A stretch of 32,743 nucleotides of DNA from Cupriavidus basilensis (lineage in GTDB: Bacteria; Pseudomonadota; Gammaproteobacteria; Burkholderiales; Burkholderiaceae), in contig NZ_JARJLM010000273.1 of the NCBI RefSeq assembly GCF_029335485.1, positions 1 through 32,743 on the forward strand, given 5' to 3'. The notes below the pieces were generated by a model that made no database searches, was not told where the DNA came from, and saw only the letters and a program-made list of their open reading frames with translations. Made by a program: the position numbers and the translations under genes. Shown here piece after piece: positions 1 to 11,162 of this stretch; the first letter of the stretch is position 1; each line of letters begins with the position of its first letter.

Positions 1-49
1 CGCGCTGCTGGCGCGTGCCGTGCCGGGCCGACCCTGCAGTGTAGCGGGA

Positions 50-508
50 TCAGGCCGCCTGGCGCATCAGCTCGATCTTGCTGCAGCGGTCCTGCACCGC
101 CAGCATGCCGGCGGCACTGGCGCGGGCGACGGCCTCGTCACTGACGATGCCCAGCTGCAGCCAGACGCCGCGCGCGCCGATCGCGATGGCGTCCTCGACC
201 ACGGGCGGCACGTCGGCGGCACGGCGGAAAACGTCGACCCATTCGATGCCCTGGCCCGTCCCGGCCAGTTCCGCGGCCGCGTCGGCCAGGCTGGCATGGC
301 AGGTTTCGCCCAGAATACGCTCGCCGGCGTGGCGCGGATTGACCGGGACGATGCGATAGCCGCGGCGCTGCAGGAACGCAGCCACCTCGTGGCTGGCCCG
401 GTCCGGGCGGTCGGACAGGCCAACCACCGCCACCGTCTTCATGGCCAGCATGCTGCGTATGGCCGCCTGCATCCGGGTCCCGTCGCAAACGTCGCTCGCA
501 TTGCTCAT
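50..508 (-). CDS. CoA-binding (YccU-like) domain protein
   Basis: This 152-residue protein is essentially one CoA-binding Rossmann domain. The core starts near residue 22 with the strand-turn segment KTVAVVGLSDRPDR, and the second strand is YRIVPVNPRHAGERILG. The C-terminal half carries GARGVWLQLGIVSDEA and ends with a conserved-looking VQDRCSKIELMR. Family members bind a CoA or dinucleotide ligand in the cytoplasm, but their physiological role is largely unknown. I chose the ATG at 508 because AGGAGAAGGA lies just upstream on the minus strand. The longer open frame to 718 runs through the gene upstream and has no support. It lies 19 nt after the DUF3298 gene in the same direction, so the two may be co-transcribed. 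The family call is firm, the function is not. Confidence 0.85.
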   Translation of the reverse strand: MSNASDVCDGTRMQAAIRSMLAMKTVAVVGLSDRPDRASHEVAAFLQRRGYRIVPVNPRHAGERILGETCHASLADAAAELAGTGQGIEWVDVFRRAADVPPVVEDAIAIGARGVWLQLGIVSDEAVARASAAGMLAVQDRCSKIELMRQAA

Positions 509-527
509 ATCTTTCCTTCTCCTCGGG

Positions 528-1613
528 TTAGGGGGATTTATCCTGGCCGGCACCATTCGGGCGGGCACAATTGCCCAGCCGCGCGAACGGCACCGCCACC
601 TGGTAAGAGCCCTGCGCGAACGGGCCCACGGCATAGGGGGCGTAGTGCAAGACCACGCCTCCGCGATACAGGGTAAACGGCAGGAGCGGGTCGTGTACGG
701 CCTGCTCACCAAGCGCACCGTGCGCGGGTGCGGCGGCGCCCTGCCGCTTCAGCGCCGCCTGCAGTTCCTCGTTGAGCCGGGCCAGGCACGTCTCGCCCGG
801 CTGTAGCAGGTCGCCCAGCAGGATACGCGTATAGACGGCCTGGGGAGATGCCGGGGAGGCCGCCGACGCAGGCTCGGCCGCAGCGCGCCGCCAACTGCCT
901 CCGGCGTAGTCGAGGCTGCCATGCGCCCCGCCGCTATAGCGCCAGGTGGTACGCAACAGGCTGACGGTACCGGCATCCAGCCGCATCAGTTCGATCGCGC
1001 TGCGGCATTCCCGCTCGCCATCGCCGCAGCCGCTGGTACGCAAGGACGCAATCAGGGCGTCGAGGCCGGGGCGGCCGGTTTCGGGAAAACGCTCTGTCAG
1101 GCGCACGCCGCCGGCGTCCACGCTGCGCTCGCGGTAAACCGCCTTGCGGGTCAGCGAGAGCGGCAGCCGGCGCGTGCCGTCTGCGCTGGTCCATTGTCCG
1201 CTCAGTGTCCTGCCATCGGCGGCGACGGTGCCCTCGAAGCGAGCGCCGTTGCGCGGGAGCGTGCCGGCCGGCGCCTCGCCGCCGGCATCCCGCTCGCGCC
1301 AGCTTAAACTGCCGTCCGATGTCAATTGGCCATCCAGTTGACGGGGGGTGGCCGCGAGCCTTGAATCGTAACGGGCAGTCCCATCGATCCTGTCGGTGCC
1401 GGCCTGCGGAAATAGGGTTATCGATACCTGCACGCGGCCCTCTAGCTCACCTTGCCACAAGGCACCGCCGGAGGCTTGCGGCTCGGCCGCGCGCACCGGC
1501 GTGCCGGCCAGCAAAGCGGCCGCAGATAGCGCCGCCAGGCCAAGCTGGACAAGGCCTCCACGGATACCGGCAGGGACCGGTGCAAAGGGGGGAAAGGAGG
1601 AAGTCGGCGGCAT
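528..1613 (-). CDS. Exported DUF3298/RsiV-like protein
   Basis: A 361-residue protein of unknown function. The N-terminus has a hydrophobic stretch (about residues 20-42, ending GTPVRAA) that looks like a signal peptide with cleavage near residue 43, so it should act in the periplasm. Residues 50-160 are beta-rich and rather polar. The C-terminal third has the layout of DUF3298, the domain of the Bacillus anti-sigma factor RsiV: a YSGGAHG motif, then LPFTLYRGGVVLHYAPYAVG, then a closing strand ending VAVPFARL. Cysteines at SGCGDGERECRS and further on could form disulfides. The ATG at 1613 has no good Shine-Dalgarno sequence, so the exact start is uncertain. No sigma-factor gene is adjacent, so I do not call it an anti-sigma factor. 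Confidence 0.75.
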   Translation of the reverse strand: MPPTSSFPPFAPVPAGIRGGLVQLGLAALSAAALLAGTPVRAAEPQASGGALWQGELEGRVQVSITLFPQAGTDRIDGTARYDSRLAATPRQLDGQLTSDGSLSWRERDAGGEAPAGTLPRNGARFEGTVAADGRTLSGQWTSADGTRRLPLSLTRKAVYRERSVDAGGVRLTERFPETGRPGLDALIASLRTSGCGDGERECRSAIELMRLDAGTVSLLRTTWRYSGGAHGSLDYAGGSWRRAAAEPASAASPASPQAVYTRILLGDLLQPGETCLARLNEELQAALKRQGAAAPAHGALGEQAVHDPLLPFTLYRGGVVLHYAPYAVGPFAQGSYQVAVPFARLGNCARPNGAGQDKSP

Positions 1614-1919
1614 GGCAATCGGTGGCCAGACCGCTGGGCGGGTGGCGCGAATAGCGAAAGCTATGGGACTGGCACCGTCTGGTGATGTTCCCGCCGCCTG
1701 GCAGCAAGGCGGGTGGTATGAGAAAAAAAATGCCTATTCAGACGCAAATCCCGTTACCGCGCTTTCAACTTCTTGCAAACCGATACATTTTGTTACTGCC
1801 ATCCCCAAAAGTTTCCCCCACAATGCCTTAACACAATCAGATTTTGTGAAAGGCGCACTTTCCCCCGAAACAGAAAGGGAAAGCGCCGTTGAAGAAAGCC
1901 AAAGGAATCATTTCCCACC
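1614..1919. other. Non-coding stretch upstream of the RNA candidate
   Basis: I see no credible gene here. It must hold the start signals of the DUF3298 gene (minus) and, if real, of the plus-strand RNA that follows. A hairpin lies at 1852-1887: GGCGC/GCGCC stacked on TTTCCC/GGGAAA, with a 2-nt bulge and no T-run. A 37-codon frame at 1718-1831 starts after an AAGGCGGG sequence but looks like chance. I found no convincing -35/-10 pair on the plus strand. Confidence 0.5.
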
Positions 1920-2160
1920 CAGATTTACCGGATCGCAGGCCTTGCCTGCGGTTGGTGTACCAGGTTGAGATGTTGGCGCATGCCGGTTTCCGCTGGTCGG
2001 ATCGTCTGAATGCGATCTGTACCGCCTGACCGGAGAGTGGACCACTGTGTAGTGGCCGGCGCCTGTTGGTTGACCTGGACCGTACCCGTTCCTTCGAATT
2101 GACCCCTCGAAGGGATTTTCCCGTCCGCGCGGAGCCTCCCCGGCCCGCGCGCTTTTTTTT
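1920..2160 (+). ncRNA. Candidate structured small RNA, family not recognised
   Basis: The plus strand folds into consecutive stems and ends in a strong intrinsic terminator, and no protein gene precedes that terminator. Stems seen by eye: a long hairpin at 1926-1957 with a perfect 7-bp core (CGCAGGC/GCCTGCG); a closing helix pairing 1960-1968 with 2070-2078, then 1975-1979 with 2059-2063 across a symmetric internal loop; inside it hairpins 2000-2017 (GATCG/CGATC) and 2042-2055 (CCACT/AGTGG); then a hairpin at 2088-2116 with core CCTTCGA/TCGAAGG. The terminator follows directly. The 5' end is a guess: the RNA may begin anywhere from about 1850 to 1925, and no promoter is obvious. It does not show the sequence hallmarks I know for 6S RNA, tmRNA, RNase P RNA or 4.5S RNA. 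Confidence 0.5.
2126..2160 (+). terminator. Intrinsic terminator of the candidate small RNA
   Basis: GC-rich stem 2126-2136 paired with 2142-2151 (10 bp, one bulged A), 5-nt loop TCCCC, followed by eight T residues (2153-2160). The orientation is plus only. It cannot serve atpC or the DUF3298 gene, which are both on the minus strand. Confidence 0.85.
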
Positions 2161-2192
2161 GTCCTGAGCCGTCAGAATAGTCGTAGAGGTGC

Positions 2193-2223
2193 AAAAAAGG
2201 CAGCCTCCCGGCTGCCTTTTTTT
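2193..2223. terminator. Bidirectional terminator at the end of the atp operon
   Basis: Perfect stem GGCAGCC (2199-2205) with GGCTGCC (2210-2216) and loop TCCC, flanked by six A and seven T, so it can act on both strands. On the minus strand it lies 46 nt after the atpC stop and should end the atp transcript. On the plus strand it backs up the terminator at 2126-2160. Confidence 0.9.
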
Positions 2224-2268
2224 ACGCCACTGCCAAAAAAACAACAGCGATGGCGGACCTGCTTTTTC

Positions 2269-2685
2269 TTACCGTTTGCGACGCAGGCGCGCGATGGCGG
2301 CCAGTTGCGCAGCAGCAACGGCGAGCTCGCCCTGGGCACGTGCCAGGTCGAGATCGCTGCTCTGGTTCTGCATCAGTTCCTCGGCCGCGCGCTTGGCTTC
2401 CTGCGCCTTGGCTTCGTCGAGGTCGCTGCCGCGGATGGCGGTGTCCGCCAGCACGGTGACGTGCTTGGGCTGGACTTCAAGAATGCCGCCGGCCACGAAC
2501 ACGAACTCTTCGCTACCGTCTTCCTTCTCGATGCGCACCGCGCCTGGCTGGATACGCGTAATCAGCGGCGTATGGCCCGGCAGGATACCCAGCTCGCCCG
2601 ACTCGCCCGGCAGCGCCACGAACTTCGCCTGACCGGAGAAGATCGACGCTTCGGCGCTGACGACGTCTACAAGAATGGTTGCCAT
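2269..2685 (-). CDS. atpC: F1Fo ATP synthase epsilon subunit
   Basis: A 138-residue epsilon subunit of the F1 central stalk, which couples gamma rotation to the c-ring and can inhibit ATP hydrolysis. The N-terminal beta-barrel is recognisable by [30 protein letters not shown] and the segment [13 protein letters not shown]. The C-terminal helical hairpin follows ([15 protein letters not shown] and later helices) and ends in RLRRKR. The start at 2685 is supported by AAAGGAA a few bases upstream. The in-frame extension to 2796 runs through the spacer and is not epsilon-like. It is the last gene of the atp operon, 138 nt after atpD, and is followed by the terminator at 2193-2223. Confidence 0.97.
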   Translation of the reverse strand: MATILVDVVSAEASIFSGQAKFVALPGESGELGILPGHTPLITRIQPGAVRIEKEDGSEEFVFVAGGILEVQPKHVTVLADTAIRGSDLDEAKAQEAKRAAEELMQNQSSDLDLARAQGELAVAAAQLAAIARLRRKR

Positions 2686-2823
2686 GTGAATTCCTTTGTC
2701 CCTGAAAGCTTCGGCTTCCCGTTGCCAGGAAGCAGGTATTCCACTTTCAGGCCAAGCGCGGCCGCCGCCGACATTGCTGTCCACGGCAACCGCCACTACG
2801 GCGCTGAAAGCGAAAGACGCCGC

Positions 2824-4260
<1,437 letters not shown>

Positions 4261-5136
4261 TTAGACGGCTGCGGCACCGCTGACGATTTCCGACAGTTCC
4301 TTGGTGATCGCTGCCTGACGGGTCTTGTTGTAGACCAGTTGCAGTTCGCCGATCACGTTCTTGGCATTGTCGGATGCCGCCTTCATGGCCACCATGCGCG
4401 CCGATTGCTCGGACGCCATGTTTTCGGCCACGGCCTGGTACACCAGCGCTTCGACGTAGCGGACCAACAGTTCTTCCACTACGGTCTGGGCGTCGGGCTC
4501 GTAGATGTAATCCCACGAGTAGGCGCGCTTTTCATCTTCGGTCTGGGCAAACTTGTCGGCGGGGAGCGGCAACAGCTGCTCCACCATCGGCTCCTGCTTC
4601 ATCGTATTGATGAACTTGGTGTAAGCCAGGTACACAGCATCCACCTCACCATTGGTGAAGGCATCGAGCTGGACCTTGATCGCGCCGATCAGTTTTTCCA
4701 GATGCGGGGTGTCACCGAGGTGCACCACGTGCGAGAGCACCTTGCCGCCGATGCGGCTCAGGAACTGCAGGCCCTTGGAACCGATGGCGGTGCTTTGCAC
4801 CGTCACGCCACGGTTCTGCAGGTCGCGCAGTTCGTTGGTCACCGCACGCAGCACGTTCGTGTTCATACCGCCGCACAGGCCCTTGTCGGTCGTCACCACG
4901 ATCATGCCGGCGCGCTTGACTTCGCGCGCGACCATGAAGGGGTGCTTGAACTCGGGGTTGGCCGCAGCCAGGTGCGCCGCGATGTTGCGCACTTTCTCGG
5001 CGTAGGGGCGGGCATTACGCATCCGTTCCTGCGCCTTGCGCATCTTGGACGCGGCGACCATCTCCATCGCCTTGGTGATCTTGCGCGTGTTTTGCACGCT
5101 CTTGATCTTGGTTCGAATTTCTTTCGTTCCGGCCAT
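4261..5136 (-). CDS. atpG: F1Fo ATP synthase gamma subunit
   Basis: A 291-residue gamma subunit, the rotating shaft inside the alpha3beta3 hexamer. The N-terminal coiled-coil helix is the diagnostic [20 protein letters not shown] followed by [12 protein letters not shown]. The middle Rossmann-like part contains [15 protein letters not shown]. The C-terminal helix of the coiled coil has [17 protein letters not shown] and ends with the typical [20 protein letters not shown]. Length is normal. It sits between atpA (76 nt upstream) and atpD, as in other proteobacterial atp operons. Confidence 0.99.
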   Translation of the reverse strand: MAGTKEIRTKIKSVQNTRKITKAMEMVAASKMRKAQERMRNARPYAEKVRNIAAHLAAANPEFKHPFMVAREVKRAGMIVVTTDKGLCGGMNTNVLRAVTNELRDLQNRGVTVQSTAIGSKGLQFLSRIGGKVLSHVVHLGDTPHLEKLIGAIKVQLDAFTNGEVDAVYLAYTKFINTMKQEPMVEQLLPLPADKFAQTEDEKRAYSWDYIYEPDAQTVVEELLVRYVEALVYQAVAENMASEQSARMVAMKAASDNAKNVIGELQLVYNKTRQAAITKELSEIVSGAAAV

Positions 5137-5212
5137 ATCTTCCTCTCCATTCGTGCTGCACCGGCACCGTCATGGCAACGGCCGGCCGGCGCAGTTTCGT
5201 GGAATCACGCGG

Positions 5213-6754
5213 TTAGAACGCGGCGGACTTCCTGAAATCCTCGATCGCGGCACGCAGCGTGGCTTCATCTTCCTTCGAGAGATCTTTCGTCTCTTCGATG
5301 CGGTTGACGAGGTCGGCGTACTTGGTCTTCAGATGGTCGTGCAGGCCCTTCTCGAATGCGAGAATGTCTTTCACGTCCACGTTGTCGAGGAAGCCATTGT
5401 TGGCAGCGTACAGCGACGCGGCCAGCTGCCACACCTGCAGCGGCAGGTATTGAGCCTGCTTGAGCAGTTCCGTCACGCGGCGGCCGCGCTCCAGCTGCTT
5501 GCGGGTGGCTTCGTCCAGGTCGGAAGCGAACTGCGCGAACGCAGCCAGTTCACGGTACTGGGCCAGGTCGGTACGGATACCGCCGGAGAGCTTCTTGACG
5601 ACCTTGGTCTGGGCGGCACCACCAACGCGCGACACCGAGATACCGGCGTTGATTGCGGGGCGGATACCAGCGTTGAACAGGTCGGTTTCCAGGAAGATCT
5701 GACCGTCGGTAATCGAGATCACGTTGGTCGGCACGAAGGCGGACACGTCGCCAGCCTGCGTTTCGATCACGGGCAGCGCGGTCAGCGAACCCGTCTTGCC
5801 GGTCACGGCACCCTTGGTGAACTTCTCGACGTACTCGGCGTTCACGCGAGCAGCACGCTCGAGCAGACGCGAGTGCAGGTAGAACACGTCGCCAGGGTAG
5901 GCTTCGCGGCCCGGCGGACGGCGCAGCAGCAGCGACACCTGGCGGTAGGCCCAGGCTTGCTTGGTCAGGTCGTCATAGACGATCAGCGCGTCTTCACCGC
6001 GGTCGCGGAAGTACTCGCCCATGGTGCAGCCGGCGTAGGCAGCCAGGTACTGCATGGCGGCGGAGTCCGAAGCCGAAGCGGCGACCACGATGGTGTATTC
6101 CATCGCGCCCAGTTCTTCGAGCTTGCGCACCACGTTGCTGATGGTCGAAGCCTTCTGACCGATCGCCACGTAGACGCAGAAAACGCCCTTGCCCTTCTGG
6201 TTGATGATGGCGTCGACAGCCACGGCGGTCTTGCCGGTCTGGCGGTCGCCAATGATCAGCTCGCGCTGGCCACGGCCGATCGGCACCATCGCGTCGATCG
6301 ACTTCAGGCCGGTCTGCACCGGCTGGCTGACCGACTGACGTGCGATCACGCCAGGGGCAACCTTTTCGATCACGTCGGTTTCCTTGGCGTTGATCGGGCC
6401 CTTGCCGTCGATCGGCTGACCCAGCGTGTTGACCACGCGGCCCAGCAGTTCCTTGCCAACCGGCACTTCCAGAATGCGGCCGGTGCACTTGACCGGGTCG
6501 CCTTCCGAAATGTGTTCGTAGTCGCCCAGCACCACGGCACCGACGGAGTCGCGCTCGAGGTTCAGCGCGAGGCCGAAGGTGTTGCCGGGGAATTCCAGCA
6601 TCTCGCCCTGCATCACGCCGGACAGGCCGTGCACGCGGCAGATACCATCGGTCACGGAAATCACCGTGCCGGTGTTGCGCACTTCAGCGTCGGCGCCAAG
6701 ACCCGAGATGCGGGACTTGATCAGCTCGCTGATTTCTGAGGGGTTCAGTTGCAT
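5213..6754 (-). CDS. atpA: F1Fo ATP synthase alpha subunit
   Basis: A 513-residue alpha subunit, the non-catalytic nucleotide-binding partner of beta. The N-terminus ([17 protein letters not shown]) is the helix that contacts delta. The Walker A loop GDRQTGKT is at residues 169-176. The Walker B strand is [10 protein letters not shown], and the arginine-finger region reads [11 protein letters not shown]. The C-terminal domain ends FRKSAAF. I start it at the ATG at 6754: AGGAG lies 7 nt upstream, a better spacing than for the GTG one codon earlier. It follows atpH by 51 nt. Confidence 0.99.
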   Translation of the reverse strand: MQLNPSEISELIKSRISGLGADAEVRNTGTVISVTDGICRVHGLSGVMQGEMLEFPGNTFGLALNLERDSVGAVVLGDYEHISEGDPVKCTGRILEVPVGKELLGRVVNTLGQPIDGKGPINAKETDVIEKVAPGVIARQSVSQPVQTGLKSIDAMVPIGRGQRELIIGDRQTGKTAVAVDAIINQKGKGVFCVYVAIGQKASTISNVVRKLEELGAMEYTIVVAASASDSAAMQYLAAYAGCTMGEYFRDRGEDALIVYDDLTKQAWAYRQVSLLLRRPPGREAYPGDVFYLHSRLLERAARVNAEYVEKFTKGAVTGKTGSLTALPVIETQAGDVSAFVPTNVISITDGQIFLETDLFNAGIRPAINAGISVSRVGGAAQTKVVKKLSGGIRTDLAQYRELAAFAQFASDLDEATRKQLERGRRVTELLKQAQYLPLQVWQLAASLYAANNGFLDNVDVKDILAFEKGLHDHLKTKYADLVNRIEETKDLSKEDEATLRAAIEDFRKSAAF

Positions 6755-6805
6755 CACAATGCTCCTAATTCTTCAATCCGTCGGCCGGTGTGCGCTTCTC
6801 GCGCA

Positions 6806-7345
6806 TCATGCGGTCAGCGCCACTTGCATTGCTGCCAGGCGCGCACGCACGGAGGTGTCGAGCACTTCGTCGCCGACCTTGACGCGCACGCCGCCGATCA
6901 GCGACGGGTCTACCGCAACCGAGGGCTGCAGCTTGCGGCCGAACTTGCGTTCGAGCGCGGCGACGAGGTCGGTCAGGGGCGCGCCTTCGATAGGGAAAGC
7001 ACTCGTGATCTCGACATCGGCCGACCCTTCGCGGTCGTTCTTGAGCGCATGGAACTGCTCGGCGATTTCCGGCAATACCGACAGGCGGTGGTTATCCACC
7101 AGCAGGCTGACGAAGCGTTTGGCCTCGTCGTTGACCGGAGACTTCAGGGCCGACAGGAACAGTGCAGCCAGCTTGTCGCCGTGCACGTTCGGATCGCCAG
7201 CCACCGCCTTCATGTCGGGATTGGCGGCAACGTGCCCCATTTCCGACACCAGCTCGGACCATGCATCCAGATTGCCGCTCGATTCGGTCGCGACGCGGAA
7301 CAGCGCCTCCGCGTAGGGGCGGGCAATGGTTGCGGTTTCAGCCAT
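6806..7345 (-). CDS. atpH: F1Fo ATP synthase delta subunit
   Basis: A 179-residue delta subunit, which ties the top of F1 to the peripheral b-stalk. Diagnostic features are the N-terminal [14 protein letters not shown] motif, the helical bundle with [21 protein letters not shown], and the C-terminal [24 protein letters not shown]. Length is normal. Only 2 nt separate its start from the atpF stop, so translation of the two is probably coupled. Confidence 0.98.
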   Translation of the reverse strand: MAETATIARPYAEALFRVATESSGNLDAWSELVSEMGHVAANPDMKAVAGDPNVHGDKLAALFLSALKSPVNDEAKRFVSLLVDNHRLSVLPEIAEQFHALKNDREGSADVEITSAFPIEGAPLTDLVAALERKFGRKLQPSVAVDPSLIGGVRVKVGDEVLDTSVRARLAAMQVALTA

Positions 7346-7347
7346 GA

Positions 7348-7818
7348 TTAGAGCTCAGCCTTGAGTTGATTGAGCAGGTCAGCGTGGACCTGCGCGTTCA
7401 CTTCGCGCTTGAGGATCTGCTCGGCACCCTTGACGGCCAGCACGGCGACCTGGTCACGCAATTGCTCGCGCGCACGGGTGACTTGCTGTTCGGCTTCGGC
7501 CTTGGCCTGGGCGATGATGCGTGCGGCTTCCGCCTGGGCGTTGTGCTTGATCTCGTCGGCCGTCAGCTGAGCGCGCTTCTCGGCGTCGGCGACGCGTTGA
7601 GCACCCTCGGTGCGGGCTTCGGCCAGGGCCTGGTCCACACGCTTGTTGGCAAGTTCGAGCTCAGCCTTGCCTTTTTCGGCAGCGGCGAGGCCATCGGCGA
7701 TCTTCTTTGCGCGTTCGTCGAGCGCCTTCACCAGCGGCGGCCAAATAAATTTGGCAACTACCCACCACAGGATGAAGAACACGACCATCTGCGCAAAAAA
7801 CGTTGCGTTCAGATTCAT
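7348..7818 (-). CDS. atpF: F1Fo ATP synthase b subunit
   Basis: A 156-residue b subunit, the membrane-anchored peripheral stalk that holds the stator. One transmembrane helix (about residues 5-26, [20 protein letters not shown]) is followed by [19 protein letters not shown] long charged, alanine-rich helix then runs to the end and should dimerise as a right-handed coiled coil. Length equals the usual proteobacterial b subunit. It lies between atpE (99 nt upstream) and atpH. Confidence 0.98.
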   Translation of the reverse strand: MNLNATFFAQMVVFFILWWVVAKFIWPPLVKALDERAKKIADGLAAAEKGKAELELANKRVDQALAEARTEGAQRVADAEKRAQLTADEIKHNAQAEAARIIAQAKAEAEQQVTRAREQLRDQVAVLAVKGAEQILKREVNAQVHADLLNQLKAEL

Positions 7819-7917
7819 GGTGTGTTCCTTTCGGTAATCAAACTACAGATAAATGCGCAAGGGCGGCCAGGCTAAGTGGCCCGCGCCGCCCGTCAGCATC
7901 ATGCAGACCGAAAAGAA

Positions 7918-9222
<1,305 letters not shown>

Positions 9223-9364
9223 TTATCTGCGCCGCGCTTCACCCTTGTGACGCGCCACGCCAAAAAACTCTTGATATTCCGTTTTCGTGCCCCACTTCGA
9301 ACCAAACAGGCAGCAGCACTTTCATTCGAACCGCCGCGCCGGCCGCTTTGCTCCGGGCTTGGCC

Positions 9365-9868
9365 CTAGCGAATCGCCAGCGCCACCCAGTAGGTCTTGAG
9401 CGCAAGCAGGAATGTGACCAGCATCGGCACCCAGCGCAACTCGCGGTACAGCACGACCACCAGCACAAACAGTGCGACGGTGGCAAACACCTTGATCGCC
9501 TCGCCGACCACGAGGCCGCTGATCGAGGTACGCTCGCGCGACAGCCAGAGGCGCAAGGCAAAGAACCCGCTCGGCACGAAGCACACAGCGCCGCCAAACA
9601 GTGCGGACCAGCCGGCCGCGCCGGCATTTCCGCCGGCAAACAGCCGCCAGGCAATCGCGGACAAAACCGTAACCGCCACCTGCGCCAGCACGACCCTGCC
9701 GGGCGTCATGCGCGACGGGCGCAGCGCTCGCTTGCCGAACAGCGTTTCCGCCTCAGCACGCGACAGCGGATCGACCGCCTCTTCCTCGCGCTCCGCCTCG
9801 TCTTCATCCCAGGCATTACGCGTGCGCCAGTCCTTTTTCTGACTGGCATCATGACGATCTGAAACCAC
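9365..9868 (-). CDS. atpI: ATP synthase assembly protein I
   Basis: A 167-residue AtpI-type protein, first gene of the atp operon. AtpI proteins help assemble the c-ring and are not essential for the finished enzyme. Residues 1-55 are polar and acidic (WDEDEAEREEEAVD), followed by four predicted membrane segments, roughly at 58-75, 84-105, 116-139 and 144-164. The last carries the family-like MLVTFLLALKTYWVAL. The start is a GTG at 9868 with AGAGG 8 nt upstream; no ATG is available in frame before the first membrane helix. The acidic N-terminal extension is longer than in many AtpI proteins. Confidence 0.85.
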   Translation of the reverse strand: MVSDRHDASQKKDWRTRNAWDEDEAEREEEAVDPLSRAEAETLFGKRALRPSRMTPGRVVLAQVAVTVLSAIAWRLFAGGNAGAAGWSALFGGAVCFVPSGFFALRLWLSRERTSISGLVVGEAIKVFATVALFVLVVVLYRELRWVPMLVTFLLALKTYWVALAIR

Positions 9869-10213
9869 CTGCTATGCCTCTGCTGGTTGTTTAATCCAGC
9901 CCGGAACTTTTCTGGACCGGCCGGAATTCAAACCGCACGATTTTACGAGGAATGCACCATGCGAGTCAATCTGCTTACAGACGCCTTGCAACGGTCCGCA
10001 TTTCGCTTGCAAGTATCCGTGAATCAAGATTGCACGCTCGGCGGAGTCCGGCCAATAACGCGCCAGGTAATTGAATCGTTCAATGCTGGTGGCGCATCAT
10101 CGTGGTTCAATGGCCTTGCACAGACCTTACACACGCCCGCCTGCCGCCCTGCCCGTGGTAATCGCACCACGCGGCAACAGCCGTTAATCGCGCACTATTT
10201 TTGGGAAACCCGC
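9869..10213. other. Spacer between parB and the atp operon
   Basis: No protein gene is supported here. It contains the atp promoter (9940-9969) and, near the parB end, a 6-bp hairpin CGTGGT/ACCACG at 10154-10171 with no T-run. I see no clear intrinsic terminator for parB, so read-through into atp is possible. The segment 9970-10150 shows nothing I can assign. Confidence 0.6.
9940..9969 (-). promoter_or_regulatory. Predicted sigma70 promoter of the atp operon
   Basis: On the minus strand, TTGACT (9964-9969) and TAAAAT (9940-9945) are separated by 18 nt, each one base from consensus. Transcription would start near 9933, about 65 nt before the atpI GTG. The position just ahead of the first atp gene makes this the likely main operon promoter. 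Confidence 0.75.
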
Positions 10214-11116
10214 TCAGGCGGAGGACTGGCTCTCGCCGGGCTCGCGCAGCCGCGTCAATACACCGTCGAGCGCATCGTTGCTGGTGAAGTGAATGGTCAG
10301 TTGGCCTTTGCCCCGCGCGCCCAGTTTGATCTGCACCGGCAGGCCGAGCACGTCGGACAGTTCTTCCTCGAGGCGGGCCACGTCGCGCACCGGCGTGCCG
10401 TTGTGCGGCTTTTCCGTCCTGAGATCAAAGGGCTTGAGGCTGGAGGCTACCAGCTTTTCAGTCTCGCGCACCGATAGACGCTTATTAATGATCTGATTGG
10501 CGAGCGTGATCTGGTTGGCACCGTCCACGGGGAGCAACGCGCGTGCGTGTCCCATGTCGAGATCGCCTGCCATCAGCATGGTTTGCACCGGTTGAGCCAG
10601 GTTCAGCAGACGCAGCAGGTTGGACACCGCGCTGCGCGAGCGGCCCACCGATTCCGCCGCCTGCTCATGCGTGAAATTGAATTCACGCACCAAACGCATG
10701 ATGCCCTGCGCCTCTTCCAGCGGGTTGAGGTCTTCGCGCTGGATATTCTCGATGAGCGCCATCGCGGCCGCGGCTTCGTCGGCGACGTCCTTGACCAGCA
10801 CCGGGACTTCTTCCAGCCCGGCGATCTTCGATGCGCGGAAGCGCCGCTCCCCGGCGATGATTTCGTAGCGGTCAGGCTCGGCAACGCGGCGCACCAGGAT
10901 GGGCTGCATCAACCCCTGGGCACGAATGCTCGCGGCCAGCTCCTGCAACGCCCCTTCGTCCATGCGGGTGCGGGGCTGGTACTTGCCGGGCTGGAGCTGG
11001 TCCAGGCGCAGCACGGAGGGCGCGCCCTCCTGCTTGACGGCATCGACGATCTCGGCCGGACCACCCAGCAGGGCCTCCAGTCCGCGGCCCAGGCCCTTCT
11101 TCTTCGCGGTACTCAT
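10214..11116 (-). CDS. parB: Chromosome partitioning protein ParB
   Basis: A 300-residue ParB/Spo0J-type protein, a CTP-dependent DNA clamp that loads at parS and spreads to help segregate the origin. The N-terminus KKKGLGRGLEALLG is the usual ParA-stimulating tail. The CTP-binding core carries the GERRFRAS motif (residues 89-96) and ENIQREDLNPLEEAQG. The helix-turn-helix that reads parS is at about 149-170 (THEQAAESVGRSRSAVSNLL). The C-terminal dimerisation domain ends the protein. It follows parA by 46 nt in a mnmG-rsmG-parA-parB cluster, and its target sites lie upstream at 13220, 14738 and 14776. A tandem 9-bp repeat (CTCGGTATC on the plus strand, 11117-11134) lies directly before the start. 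Confidence 0.98.
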   Translation of the reverse strand: MSTAKKKGLGRGLEALLGGPAEIVDAVKQEGAPSVLRLDQLQPGKYQPRTRMDEGALQELAASIRAQGLMQPILVRRVAEPDRYEIIAGERRFRASKIAGLEEVPVLVKDVADEAAAAMALIENIQREDLNPLEEAQGIMRLVREFNFTHEQAAESVGRSRSAVSNLLRLLNLAQPVQTMLMAGDLDMGHARALLPVDGANQITLANQIINKRLSVRETEKLVASSLKPFDLRTEKPHNGTPVRDVARLEEELSDVLGLPVQIKLGARGKGQLTIHFTSNDALDGVLTRLREPGESQSSA

Positions 11117-11162
11117 CTCGGTATCCTCGGTATCCTGTATGCGGTGGATCTCAACACGGCAC

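Noticed and set aside
1-44. A possible C-terminal end of a plus-strand gene reading to TAG at 42-44
   Set aside because: Only 14 codons are visible and none is recognisable, so I cannot support a gene.
1718-1831. A 37-codon plus-strand frame starting ATGAGAAAAAAAATG after an AAGGCGGG sequence
   Set aside because: It is short, has no recognisable domain or promoter, and its composition (runs of Pro, Leu and Ser) looks like translated spacer. It could be a leader peptide only if conserved in relatives.
1920-2160. Identification of the structured RNA as 6S RNA, two-piece tmRNA or RNase P RNA
   Set aside because: There is no long closing stem with a central bubble like 6S, no tag reading frame ending in ALAA or T-arm for tmRNA, and no RNase P core motifs. 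I left it unassigned.
9887-10477. A 196-codon plus-strand frame across the parB-atp spacer
   Set aside because: More than a third of it is antisense to parB, it crosses the atp promoter, and it has no family features.
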